From NCBI GenBank assembly GCA_029931535.1, contig JAQPZY010001670.1, positions 1,302,001 through 1,366,000 on the forward strand: DNA of 64,000 nucleotides, written 5' to 3'. Position numbers and translations under genes: made by a program. The notes under the pieces are model-generated. The model did not search any database, was not told the origin of the DNA, and was given only the letters and a program-made list of their open reading frames with translations. The stretch is from Margaritifera margaritifera. Lineage: Eukaryota > Mollusca > Bivalvia > Unionida > Margaritiferidae. Below, one piece after another: positions 46,923 through 58,312 of this stretch. Numbering within the stretch: the stretch's first letter is position 1; every line of letters begins with the position of its first letter.

Positions 46923-48330
46923 CAATGTAAAGCAAGGTGTGGGTAGGTGTGGTCACAGGAAATCCCCCTGGGACACACACCCCACTTGCCTATCTTGTAC
47001 AGGCTGCGAGAGGTCAGATGGTTGTCCCTTTTGCAGCCTATGGTTGGACGAGGTCTGGGATCTTGCTGAGGATAGATGTACCTATAAAGCGAGGAAGAAA
47101 ATTCCTTCCTCATCTTCTTCAGATTTGTTGGGTTCTCATTCTCTGAGTCCCTCAGGTCTCAGAGAAGGATTACCCAAGTCTCTTCAGAGACTCTTACGGT
47201 TAGTGGGCCCCCTCTTGATGGAGGTTATAAACAAGTGGAGAGTGAGTCGTGCCCTCCCATTAGGAAGGAGCAGCACCCTCCCCATTCTGTGAGGACAGAG
47301 AGTGAGTTGTGCCCTCACATGAAGGAGGAGCAGCACCCTCTATTTTCCATTATGACAGAGAGTGAGTTGCGCCCTCCCCTCAGATAGAAGCAGCATCCTC
47401 TTTCATCCAGAAGGGCAGAAAGTGAGTTACACTTCCCCGTGAGGGTGAAGCAGCACCCTTTACACACCCACAACTTGTTGTGGGTTGAAAGTGAGTCGCA
47501 TCCCCCCCATAAGGGGGGAGCAGCACCCTTTCAGTCCCCATGACCCGTTGTCGGCAATGGGATGAAGCCACCCGGTAAGGGGAGAGCTCAAATCTAAGTC
47601 TATCAGATTTGGGCAAGGGTCTTCCTACAGATGTGAGTCACCAGTCACCAGTCACTGGGTACTGTGCACCAGTCATTGGAACCCCTATGGTACAGGGAAA
47701 GGGATCGAGTTGAGTCCCCCCTCTATTCAGACTGTTGTTTCATCCCACAGAGGACTGGGAATTGATTTACAGATGCCAGATTAGGGAAGGGGATTGGACC
47801 GGCATCCCCCCTTCTCTTATCACTCTAGATCCCTACAGAATGTGGGGCCTTCCACTGCAGGGAAGTGATTGGTCCTTTCCCTGCATCCAACTATTGACTT
47901 CTGGACCTTGACCACATGGTAGTGAGGTCATTGCTGCAGTCATTGACCTACATCATCTTACAAAGTTGGGTCAAAAAAGAAGGAGGGGGATGGACCTTCT
48001 TCCCCAAATGCTCTAGGCTGCTGGAGAGTCGCTCTCACTCACCTGCTGAGTCCCCTGCTAAGGACAGTCCATTGGCTCCACAGGAAGAGTTACTGGTTCA
48101 AGTTCCCCCTCCCCCCAAGTCTCCCCCACCAGAGAGAGACATTGGGTCATGTGGTCCTATGTGCTGGGTGAGAGAGAGTGGTGGAACCAAGACATCTTTT
48201 GTGTTCTCATCGATGTGCATGAGTTTTATACAGAACAGGCCAATTTGGCACCTCCTCCCTTTGGGTCCCCTGCCCCCTCTCGGTAAAGGTGGCAGAAGAG
48301 TAAGAGAACTGGTCTTTTGATAAAGCGTAA
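46923..48330 (+). pseudogene. DIRS copy B gag-like protein relic
   Basis: Begins NVKQGVGRCGHRKSPWDTHP, then TCLSCTGC: a Cys/His-rich start (C-G-H...H-P-x-C-x-x-C-x-x-C) shared with copies A and C. A Ser/Pro-rich region with a 60-bp tandem repeat (47200-47480) follows, then diverged sequence to about 48330 (SPLAPQEELLVQVP). Frame breaks occur near 47295 and elsewhere. A structural protein by analogy with DIRS gag; no retroviral capsid domain is visible. Confidence 0.65.
47200..47480 (+). repeat. In-frame 60-bp tandem repeat of DIRS gag (copy B)
   Basis: Units of the type gacagagagtgagtcgcgccctcccatgaaggaggagcagcaccctct, about five copies. Codes for TESExxPPxREEQHPL-like units. Present in copies A (19865-20040) and C (57030-57330). 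Confidence 0.8.
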
Positions 48331-48439
48331 ATGAGGTTTACTGCCTCTTGCCCAGTGACCTGTATCCCAAACCTTCAGGTTCTGATGACTCTAAAGTTCT
48401 TTCCAGTTTGGAAAAACTTTCTGGGGCAAACTCTTGACC

Positions 48440-50000
48440 AGATCTCTTGTTGCTTCCTCACTCAATTATGATTAAGGAGCTTTCTCAAAGGTTTAGCAAG
48501 GGCCAAGACTTTGCTAGACAATGTAGGGGTGATCTGTCCCCCCCCCCAACATTGCAACCCTTGGTAGCTGCTTCTAGCTATAAGGTTCATACCCCTTCCA
48601 GGCCCACTAAAATGCCCACTTTGGATGCTGAAGTGGTTCAAGTGGGCATTTCTATGGGGACCTGGACTTGACTTCCAGTAAAAACACTGGAGTCCTTAGA
48701 GCAAAAGGCTAGGTCACTAGTAACCGTAGCCTTGCATTCTGACATCTTTTCAGCAGCCTCATTCAGCCTGCTGAAAGAGGAATCTCTGTTGCCAGTGGCC
48801 ATTCATCGTGTGCTCAGGATTTGAGACCAACAACACCAGTCCCATGCTTCTGCTCCTGGCTCTTCGAAACTGGCCAAGAAGTGAAATCATTCTGACTGCT
48901 CTCAGGGTCCATCGGCTAAATTCTTTAAAGCTGCACAGCCACAATCAAAGCAACAACCCCATTTCAGAGCTCCTCCTCAGGCCCTTTCCCCTTTCTTAAG
49001 GACAAGAGTGGAAAGCCCTGGGACTCCCTCCCTCCTGCAGTGTACCTCTTTCATTGGTTCCCATAGGTCCCAGACTAAACCTCTTTTCAGAGAATTGGTC
49101 TGACATAATGGTTGATGACTGGGGCCTTTCTATCATAAAAGATGGCTACTGGCTTTGGTTTCAGGACCTCCCTCCTCAAGTAAGGTCAGCCATGTTCTTC
49201 CACTAGTTAAATCTGATGCACTTAAAGGAAGAAGTTCACTCCCTTCTTCAGAAGGGTACAGTAGAGAGGGTGTTAAATTACCAATATTTGGCCTCTACTC
49301 CCAGATTTTCCTGGTTCACAAGAAAGGGGGAAAGACCTGTATAAATTATTGACTTTTCCTCCCTAAACAGATTTCTGCTGGAGGAACCATTCAAGATGGA
49401 GACAAGAGCCTCAGTCAGGAATGCCATAAGACCAGGTGATTGGGTGGTCTCCATTGATCTTCAGGATGCGAACTTTTACATCCCTATCTTTCCTCCACAC
49501 AGGAAGCACCTCCAGTTTTGCTTGGATGGGGAGGTCTTGAAATTTTGAGCTATGCCGTTTGGTCTATTTATCAGGGTCATGGAAGTAGTTGCAGCTCACT
49601 TAAGGTCACTATGTATCCCAAGCCTCTCATATTTTGACGATTGGTTGATCCACAGTGACTGACTAGAGTCCCTCAAACTAGAGCTATTGGTCCATAGTGA
49701 CCAGGCTGGACCTTCTGCCAAAACCTACAGAAATCAGAGCTCACTCAGTCTCAAGATTTTGTCTACATAGGTTTAAATTTCTTCATAGACAGAGGATTAG
49801 TCTATGTTCCTTGGGACAGAGTAGACAAGATTCTGTCCTTGTTGGAGGCACTGAGAGTAAAAACCACATTATCAGCTTATCTTTTTCTCTCTCTGCTGGG
49901 GTCTTTGAACTCCACAGTGGATATGTTCCCCTAAGCAGACTGCACTTGCATTATCTTCAGTTTCTCCTTATGGCAGGGTGAAAACCACACAGGTACCCTC
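48440..50000 (+). pseudogene. DIRS copy B reverse transcriptase relic
   Basis: N-terminal conserved part: KTLESLEQKA-type words near 48680. RT palm: LQVSLDLQ-type block VVSIDLQDANFYIPIFPPHR (near 49445-49500), MPFGL (near 49552) and the catalytic YFDDWL (49630-49647), which is intact. Several stops (near 49350, 49550, 49660) break the frame. Downstream remains of thumb and RNase H (49740-50000) are frameshifted. It would copy the element RNA if intact. Confidence 0.82.
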
Positions 50001-50740
50001 TGAATGCTCCAATTTTTCTAGGTCAGGATTTCCACCATCATCTGATTTGGTGGACAAATCAGGACTGGTTTCTCGCTGGAATCACCATGCACCCCCACCC
50101 CAAATCCCGCTCCTAACTGTTCGCAGACGCAACAGATTCAGGGTTGGGTGCTCATCTAGACCCGGAAGGACTGATTTTTCAGGGTTCATGGTCCTGGGAA
50201 GAATCTACCCTCCACATCAATTTGGACACAAGGACAGTGTTCTTAGCCCTTTAGGGGTGTGTCCACAAAATACATAGAAGAGGTTGCTGTGTGATGGTCT
50301 CTGATGACAACATGTCACTGGTGGTGTACCTCAGGAGACAAGGATATATACATGCACCTTCTGTCTGTGTGGAGGTTTGGAACCTCATTTGCTGGGCAAC
50401 TTAGAAAGCAATTACCCTCCAAGTTCGCCACATTCCCAGCAAAAAGAATATTTTGGTGGACAGTCTGTCAAGGAAGGGGAAGATAGTCCTCGTGGAATGG
50501 TCACTCCACCAATTCGTAGCAGTCCAGCTTTGGGGGACTTCTTTGGTGGACTTGTTTGCCACCAAGCTAAACAAAAAGCTCCCCTTGTACGTCTCCCCAG
50601 TCCCTGACCAGATGGCCTGGACAGTGGATGCTTTTAGCCTGAAGTGGGATCTTCTGTTTCTTTATGTCTTCCCACCTTTTAGGATGATCCCACAGGTCCT
50701 ATCAAAATCAGGCACTCCACTGCTCAGCTCATTTTGATTG
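50001..50740 (+). pseudogene. DIRS copy B RNase H relic
   Basis: Frames in turn: LVSRWNHHAPPP-type start, GWALIWS-like block as RVGCSSRPGRTDFSGF (near 50145), VSDDNMSLVVYLRRQG (near 50300) and ADSLSRKG at 50455. The VVYLRRQGG/NILVDSLSRKG pair is the DIRS RNase H tail. Multiple frameshifts. Confidence 0.7.
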
Positions 50741-52010
50741 CCTGTCTGTGGACTCAGCGATCGTGGTTCAACAGTCTTCTTGATCTGCTGGTGGACCATC
50801 CCAGGATCTTACTTCAGAGGAGGGACCTCCTGTCACAGCATTACACAACAGCCCAGAGATTCTCCACCTTCATGTTTGGCTCATCTCAAACAATCTCTTC
50901 GCAAAGAAAAGTTCGTGATCAAAGTTGCCAAGTGCATCATTCAGTCCAGGAGAAGTTTGATGTCTAAGGTGTATGATGCCAAATGGAGAATCTTTTGTGA
51001 TTGTTGTTTACCTTAGTAGAAAATGTGTCAATCCTAGCTGTCGGACTATGAGCACAGTGGCTGATTTTCTTCTCTTCCTTTTCAAAGAGAAACAATGCTC
51101 AGTTTCTATCATTAAGGGCTGTCAAGCAGTCCTTTCCAACACTAAAATTTTCAAAAGGCCTGGCCATCAGGACCGATTCTCACTTAGCAGACCTGATCAG
51201 GTATTTTGAGCTGCAAAGACCCGTGTCATGCTCTCAAATGCCTAAATGGAATCTTTCTTGTGTCTTATGGTCTCTTAATAAACCCCCTTATGAACTTTTG
51301 AGTGAATCTTCCTTTGAGAACCTTACTCTCAAGATGGTTTTCTTGCTCTCCTTAGCATGTGTGAGACATAGGAGCGAGCTTCATGCCCTATCCATAGAGC
51401 AGGGCTTTATCAGGTTCAGTAGTAATTATGAGTCGATTTCTCTCCTTTGTGAACCAGTTTTTTTTACAGCAAAAAACCAGCTTCCATCAGTTGCTCCACA
51501 CATAACTGGGGCTTCCTCAGTCTCAGCTGTATCTGTGCTGGGGATGATCAAGATAGACTTTTATGTCCAGTTAGGGCTTTACCTTTTTATATGGCAGCCT
51601 CTAGAGGGAGAAGAAAGGGTAGGAAAGCATCTTTTCCTCCCTAATAAAGGTTCAACTGATATTTCAGCTTCCACCATTTCTAGGTGGACTGCATTAACTA
51701 TCAAGAGAGCTTACCAGTCCATTACCAATAGGGACCTGTCATTCATGAAAATTAAAACTCATGAGGTTCGAGCCATTGCTGCCTCATGGGCCTATCTAAC
51801 TCATTCGTTTTTGGAGGATGTGATGAAAGCCATGTTTTGGTGCTCTTGCACTCCTTTCTCCTCCTTTTACCTTTATTCGTTAGCTCACGAAAGAAAGGCA
51901 TTTTCTCACTGGGCCCAATTGTCATTACTCAGAAAGTGGCCCAATTGTCATTACTCAGAAAGTGACCCATGCAGATTCTATCCTGCAGTAGTCACCTACT
52001 CTTCAGTGAG
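50740..52010 (+). pseudogene. DIRS copy B tyrosine recombinase relic
   Basis: N-terminal core-binding part near 50930-51150 (ADFLLFLFKEKQCSVSIIKG), then the catalytic domain in the long frame 51223-52116: LSLACVRHRSELHALSIEQG with the first catalytic Arg (near 51370), then IKTHEVRAIAASWAYL with H-x-x-R intact (CAT 51760, CGA 51769). The first part is frameshifted against the second. Recombinases of this type join the circular DNA copy to the host. Copy B is the only one of three that keeps the H-x-x-R Arg. Confidence 0.8.
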
Positions 52011-52084
52011 GGTGAGTATTACTTGTGTTTGTTTTTATTCACCAGTTGTGGGATCATCAGCCTCCGAGCATACTGACAAATTCA

Positions 52085-52200
52085 GCTGTGCAATAGCAAC
52101 AAGTATCGTATACTGATATTAAAATGTAGTTTGTATTTTTTTTGGGGTGGGGGGGGGGGAAACTACTTTTAATGATGTTATACTTAACTGTTGCTATTGC
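52085..52200. repeat. Internal complementary region of DIRS copy B
   Basis: caatagcaacaagtatcgtatactgatattaaaatg is complementary to the left end of the element; the next part (gggaaactacttttaatgatgttatacttaactgttgctattg) is complementary to the right-end type. DIRS elements use such a region to circularise their DNA. Confidence 0.75.
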
Positions 52201-52414
52201 CAGATTTCCTCCTCCACTGATGTCCCACTAAGTTAGGCTGTGTCCTAGAAAAAGAATGATGGGTAGTGCGCATGGGAAATATCTCTATTGGGCGATCCAG
52301 TGTTCTGGAATCTTCTGGTTTGCCCTAATGTAAGGACGAATTCTCATCATATGGTCGGGGTATTTTCCACCTGGAAAAATACCAGTTATGCAATAGCAAT
52401 AGGTAAGTATTCCA

Positions 52415-52960
52415 TGTTAAGCAGGATGATAAGATATCGCAACAGGGATCCCAGAATACTTTTCTATAATGCCTATATGTAGCCTATCATTGATCATTAT
52501 ACAACTGTTGGGGAAATTATCGTAAAGGACATTTACATAGAATACACAAAATACAAAAGTATGCTGCATACATTATCTTTGATGCCCTCATCATACATCA
52601 TCAGCAACTCTGTTTAAGGAATTAAACTGGCTAAACATAAATGCAAATTGACTTTCAAAAGGCAGTTCTTATTTACAAAATCATAGATGGGGATGAATTG
52701 TGTAACCCATTTGAACAAACTATTTTTTATGCTCAGCCAGGGAGGGTAATATAAAGATTCATAGACCACATACTAAAAATTCAGATAGAGTTTGCAGTGT
52801 TCAGGTGGTAAGATATGAACTCACTTTCCCTAAATGTCAGAATGGAATGCTCAACAGAAAGTTCAGAAGGAAATATCTTGAATTTGTACAAAGAGAGTGA
52901 AGCATTTCTTCTTTTCTTTTTCTTACCCCAAGTAATGTTACTTCTTGCCATTACAGTATT
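52415..52960 (+). pseudogene. LINE RT C-terminal relic, right part
   Basis: Continues the LINE relic of 45031-45093 on the other side of copy B: DPRILFYNAYM, then IIDHYTTV; words in other frames (HRIHKIQKYAAYIIFDA, LFKELNWLNINA) follow, ending about 52960. This is the RT tail pattern RxLFYNAYIxPxIDYC...QKRAAR...LxWL. Several frameshifts. Confidence 0.68.
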
Positions 52961-53224
52961 GAAAACTTCCATTACAATATTATAAATGTTGACTGCCGTT
53001 TCCTATTTTATGTTAATTTACATTGTCATGATTTAATGTCTCATATAATATTATGTGTGTGTATGATATTACTTGTGCTGGTATAGTTTATACATGCACA
53101 ATAAAAACACAAAACCAAGTAACTTTAAAATGTATTTGTTCGTCTGTTCCTCAGTATGTTTATGATTGATGCATGTAAAGTGTCATAACATATTATAAAG
53201 ATCTGGCAATGAGACTGACTGTAT

Positions 53225-54535
53225 TAGAGTATAACAATGTATGCTGAAATTGCAAGTCCTATGTGCTGCCAGTATGAGTAGATCCAGTGTGAGACTGGAT
53301 AGCAATGGTCCAGTGACTCATGAATAACTGCATAGGAGTATAACACTGTACGCTGAAATTTTGAGTCCTATATGCTGCCAGTATGAGTAGGATCCAGTGT
53401 GAGACTGGATAGCAATGGTCCAGTTACTAATGAATAACTGCATTCGAGTATAACACTGTACTCTGAAATATTTAGTCATATTTGCTGCCAGTATGAGTAG
53501 GATCCAGTGTGAGACTGGATAGCAATGGTCCAGTTACTAATAAATAACTGAATTCGAGTATAACACTGTACTCTAAAATATTTAGTCATATTTGCTGCCA
53601 GTATGAGTAGATCCAGTGTGAGACTGGATAGCAATGGTCCAGTTATTAATGAATAACTGCATTGGAGTAGAACACTGTATGCTGAAATTTTGAGTCCTAT
53701 GTGTTGCCAGTATGAGTAGACCCAGTGTGAGACTGGATAGCAATGGTCCAGTGACTCATGAATAATTGCATTCGAGTATCACACTGTATGCTGAAAGTTT
53801 GAGTCCTATGTGCTGCCAGTATGAGTAGATCCAGTGTGAGACTGGATAGCAATGGTCCAGTTACTAATGAATAACTGCAATCGAGTATAACACTGTATGC
53901 TGAAATTTTGAGTCCTATGTGCTGCCAGTAAGAGTAGGATCTAGTGTGAGACTGGATAGCAATGGTCCAGTTACTAATGAATAACTGCATTAAAGTATAA
54001 CACTGTATGCTGAAATTTTGAGTCTGATGTGCTGCCAGTATGAGTAGGATCCAGTGTGAGACTGGATAGCAATGGTCCAGTGACTAATGAATAACTGCAT
54101 TTGAGTATAACACTGTACACTGAAAGTTTGAGTCCTATGTGCTGCCAGTATGAATAGGATATAGCGTGAGACTGGATAGCAATGGTCCAGTGACTCATGA
54201 ATAGCTGCATTTGAGTAAAACACTGTACGCTGAAAGTTTGAGCCCTATGTGCTGCCAGTATGAGTAGGATCCAGTGCGAGACTGGATAGCAATGGTCCAG
54301 TTACTAATGAATAACTGCATTCGAGTATAACACTGTACGCTGAAAGTTTGAGTCCTGTGTGCTGCCAGTATGAGTAGATCCAGCGTGAAACTGGATAGCA
54401 ATGGTCCAGTTACTGATGAATAACTGCATTAAAGTATAACACTATGTGCTGAAATTGCAAGTCCTTTGTGCTGCTAGTAGGAGTAGGATCCACTGTGAGA
54501 GTGGGTATAATGGTTGCAGTTACTAATGAATACAA
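53225..54535. repeat. Satellite-like tandem array, unit about 110 bp, about 12 copies
   Basis: Repeat unit: gagtataacactgtacgctgaaattttgagtcctatgtgctgccagtatgagtaggatccagtgtgagactggatagcaatggtccagtgactaatgaataactgcattc. Start positions include 53335, 53446 and 53556 (spacing 110-111). In most units atccagt...actggat makes a short hairpin. Open frames on the minus strand (SYWQHIGLKISAYSVIL) are repeat artefacts. Confidence 0.95.
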
Positions 54536-54539
54536 TTCA

Positions 54540-55715
54540 GTGCAGATGGGTATGAAGCCAAGGGCATTCCCCTGAGCTGGAGTTAAGGGTCTGGTGTAAC
54601 CAGATTGATGCCAGTAAGATACAGCCTGCAGTACTAAATAGGTAGGTCAAGTGATTATATATAACTAGAGGTGTTCTGGTAGAAGAGAGTACTCTTGTTG
54701 ATTTGAGTGTCAGTTGGAATGAGATTGCCACAGCTAGAGCATTGGAAAAAGCAAGCACATTAGGTAGAACCAGCAATCTAACCAGAGGAATGTACATGTG
54801 AATTGAGAGTCCAGCAGTGCTGGATATGATTACTGGGCAGCACACAGTTTCATGATGGAAATCCTCCATTAACTCTAGTTTAATATTTTGGGGAAAAATG
54901 GATAGTGAATTATCCATTAATGCCCTATTAAGATTATTATTATTATTACCGGTACTATTATTATTATTGTAGTTATTATTATCATGATTTTAAATGATGA
55001 CTGAAAATGATGGATTGCTACTCCAGGAACTAAGACTGATGTTCTGTGTTAAAATGCTGGACAATACATGCCAAAGGTTATGAGTGAGTCAGCCCATGTC
55101 TTTCATGACTGAAAATGGTACAGCGGCTGGGGATAGTGGTGGACAGGAATGAATTATGACAATCTCCTTTCAATGTGCAAAGTGTAACAACTATCTGCAG
55201 AGGAAATAGATGCTAATTGAATATGTTACAGGGTTTGAAATAAAGTCACAAGACTCCAGCTGACTAACTATAAATGTATTGCATACTGTAGATTGATCTG
55301 CAGTATAGATATGAAAACAAGACTTGTTTTCATCACAGCAAAAAATAACATCATTATAATGTGGCTGAATGGTAAATGTGCAGTTCATAATTTTTTTAGA
55401 TAGAAAAATATGTAATGAATAATTAAAAGACAAAAATTGAATGAGAATTAAAAATTTACACATTAAGCAATGAAATTACAGAGTAAGACAGTGTTCTTTA
55501 AATATATGTATGTTCTCTTTGACATGTATTCAATATGTGATTGATATTAATATGACAATCAATAGAGATCGATTTCAAGAAATATTACAAAAACCACATA
55601 TTCTTGGAATATTCTGTGATCAAATTTACAATAAAAGTAATGACTTAAACATTACTTATAGCCAGGAAAAATATAATAGCAATGTACCTGCAATATAGAC
55701 ACGAAACAAGAATAG
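54540..55715. other. Non-coding, nothing recognised
   Basis: Contains (TTA)n-like text near 54930-54970 and, at 55326-55385, a sequence that recurs just right of DIRS copy C (61831-61890). No gene. Confidence 0.45.
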
Positions 55716-55740
55716 TTTTAATATCATTAATAGCTTACTC

Positions 55741-55925
55741 TGTTGCTATTGCTTAGCTAATCTATTTCCGTGACGGAAAATACCCAGCCGTATGATGAGA
55801 ATTCATCCTTCCACCCATAAGGTTGACTTGAAAGTTCTAGTGAATAGAACTCCCTGTCTAAACCCCACAGTATTCCACATGTATAACCCACAATTCGTCA
55901 TTCTTTTTCTGGTCGTCATCTTGAT
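55741..55925. repeat. Left inverted terminal repeat of DIRS copy C
   Basis: Complementary to 61610-61790, with several small differences (for example gacggaaaatacccagcc against the reverse of ggtcgggtattttccatc). DIRS copies B and A carry a related but distinct pair. Confidence 0.88.
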
Positions 55926-56553
55926 GAAGATGGTGAAAATTATCACTTGAGAAATTGTCTTCGCTAGACGAGTCCACATAGCGATTTATGTTCTTTCATT
56001 ACGTTTTTCATAAATTACAGGTGGTATTTACCCTTGACCATTATTTTCCTTCTCAGGAAATATACAGCTCTCTTGAGAGTTTTGGCAATTTGATACCAAG
56101 AAATGTCCTGTTCTTAATCTTGGTTAGTAAGTTATTTCCCCTTCACATATTATTTTGTTGGGGGATTAATTATTGCCTTTTGAGAATTCCATATTGTTTT
56201 CTTAAGCTCAGGTAGGTAAATTATCTTTTTTTTCCTATCCCTATCGCTGGCCAGTTGATTTTCTTTTGTTTGTGTTTGAAAAACTCATGAAAACATCGAA
56301 ATTTAATTTCCCTTCAATCTGATTGGTTAGCTTTTCTTCTTGTGTATGTTTTATATTGAACTCCGGTTCAATTTTAATTTAATTAGTATAGAAATTTATT
56401 AATTTTTGTTATAATATTATTAATCATTTTTACCAAACTGGTTTTTTGCTTATTATTTGTATCCAGTACTCGATAAGTCTGGTTTACGTCACCTTGTTTT
56501 ATTCTTACTACCCATATATAGTTATTTATATACATACATATATATATGTATAT

Positions 56554-56555
<2 letters not shown>

Positions 56556-56622
<67 letters not shown>
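56556..56622. repeat. (TA)n microsatellite in 5' region of DIRS copy C
   Basis: About 33 TA units, absent from copies A and B at the same place. Ile/Tyr frames on both strands are artefacts. Confidence 0.95.
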
Positions 56623-56628
<6 letters not shown>

Positions 56629-56772
56629 CCTCAGTAGTATTTCTGTCTTTTCGTATAAAAAAGAGATAAAACTAGTGTGGTTTAGCCACCTACAAGGTGA
56701 GTACCTATTAAGGTTCATTTCCAGTGCAGTTATAACCAATATCTTGTTTTCAGCATCTCTTTTTTTACAGCT

Positions 56773-58075
56773 ATGTCAAACCAGGAGGTTTGGAGGTGTG
56801 GCCACAGGAAAGCCCACTGGGACACCCACCCCACCTGCCTTTCTTGCACTAACTGCACGAGGACAGATAGTTTTCCTGTTTGCTGTCTATGGTCTGACAA
56901 GGTTTGGGACCTCGCCGAATGTAGAAGAACATATAAGGGATGTAAGAAGGTCTCTTCTACTTCATCTGAATTTTCGGATTTTTCCATCTTTGAGTCCCTT
57001 GGGTCTCAGAGAGGGATTAGTAGGCTGGTGGGGGATGAGTCGCACCCTCCCGTGAGGAAGGAACAGCACACTCCATGATCCTGTAGGGCAGAGAGTGAGT
57101 CGCACTCTTCCAGAAGGGAGGAGCAGCACCCTCTCCATTCCACTAGGACAGAGAGCGAGTGGTACCCTCCTGTAAGGGAGGAGCAGCACCCTCTTTCGTC
57201 TCGAAGGACAGAGCATAAGTCGTGCCCTCCCATGAGGGAGGAGCACCACCCTTTACTGCCCTACAGTTTGGTGTTGGCCGAAAGTGAGTTGTGTCCCCCT
57301 CAATGAGGGAAGAGCAGCACCCTTTCAGCCCCCATGGCCTGTTGTCGGTGACAGGATCGTGCCACCCTGAAAGGACTGAGCCTCAATCTAAGTCTGTCAG
57401 ATATGGGAGAGGATCTTCGTACAGACCAGAGTCACCTGACCGTTCACTGGTCATAGGGCTACGAGTACCGGTCATTCGAGGCCCATCGGTATGGGGAGAG
57501 GGACCGGGTCGAGAACCCCCCTCCAGACTACCATTCTATCCCACTTGGCATTTGGATTCGTTGTTCCAACATAGGACTAGGGAAGGTGATCGGATCAGCA
57601 TCCCCCCTTCCTTATGATTCCTTTAAACCCTTACGGGATGTGGGGCCTTCCACCACATGGCAGCGATTGGACAGTTTCCTGCATATAGCCATGGTCTTCA
57701 GGGCCTGGGTCCCATGGCAGTGAGATCAATGCCGCAGTCCATAGAAGGAGGGAAGGGGACAGATCCTCCCCCAATCGCACCAGTAGGGTTGAGAGTCACT
57801 CTCACACTTCTGCCGTGCCTGCCACTAAAGACAGACCCCTGGTTCCATGTGAGGAGTCACGGGTCGAGGTTCCACTTACTCCCAAGTCTCTTCAGCCTAA
57901 AAAAGAGAGAGACACTGGGTCACATAGTCCCGCTTCCCAGGTTCGAGTGCAGGATGAGGATATCCTTTCCGTCATCATAGATTCTCACAAGTTTGATATG
58001 GAACTGACAGAGGTCAGATATCCTGAACTGTTGGCTAGGCAGCAGAGGAAGGAGAGGTCTGGTCATTTGACATAG
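56773..58075 (+). pseudogene. DIRS copy C gag-like protein relic
   Basis: MSNQEVWRCGHRKAHWDTHP, then TCLSCTNC: the same Cys/His start as copy B. Open to about 57078, then the 60-bp repeat region (57030-57330, REEQHPL units), then Pro/Ser-rich sequence and a frame at 57815-58075 ending with LTEVRYPELLARQQRKERSG. Breaks between these pieces. Role by analogy: RNA or particle component. Not assigned to any gag superfamily with certainty. Confidence 0.68.
57030..57330 (+). repeat. In-frame 60-bp tandem repeat of DIRS gag (copy C)
   Basis: Five units with gagtcgcaccctcc...aggaggagcagcaccctct at 60-bp spacing, coding for 20-residue TESExxPPxREEQHPL units. See copies A and B. Confidence 0.82.
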
Positions 58076-58312
58076 CGGTTAATGAGGTTTACCATCTATT
58101 GCCCAATGATTTGTGTCCCTAGCCCTCAGGCTCAGATGACACTAAGATTCTCTCTGGATCTGCCTCTCATCCAGATCTCTTGTTGCTTCCTCACTCAGCT
58201 ATGGTAAAAGAACTGTCCCAAAGGTTTTGTAAGGGCCAGGAGTTGACTAGACAATGTAGAGGGTGGTGGTTCTCCCTTCTACGCTGAGACCCTTGGTCTC
58301 TTCTGCTAGTTA

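Larger units (their letters stand above)
45094..52414 (+). mobile_element. DIRS-like retroelement copy B (with a nested hAT-like insertion)
   Basis: The left inverted repeat ttttaatatcagtaat...cctgttgctattgcatagttgg...ggtggaaaataccccaaccatatgatgagaat (45094-45190) matches the reverse complement of 52335-52414. The right end lacks the last 45 bp or so present in copies A and C. Gag-like, RT, RNase H and tyrosine-recombinase relics lie in order on +, then an internal complementary region at 52085-52200. Without the nested 843-bp element plus its 6-bp duplication the copy is about 6.5 kb. Many stops; not active. Confidence 0.88.

Noticed and set aside
53697..54401. Overlapping minus-strand frames with a repeated SYWQHIGLKISAYSVIL text
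   Set aside because: They follow the 110-bp tandem repeat; units are not multiples of 3 in a consistent way and the frame changes between units.
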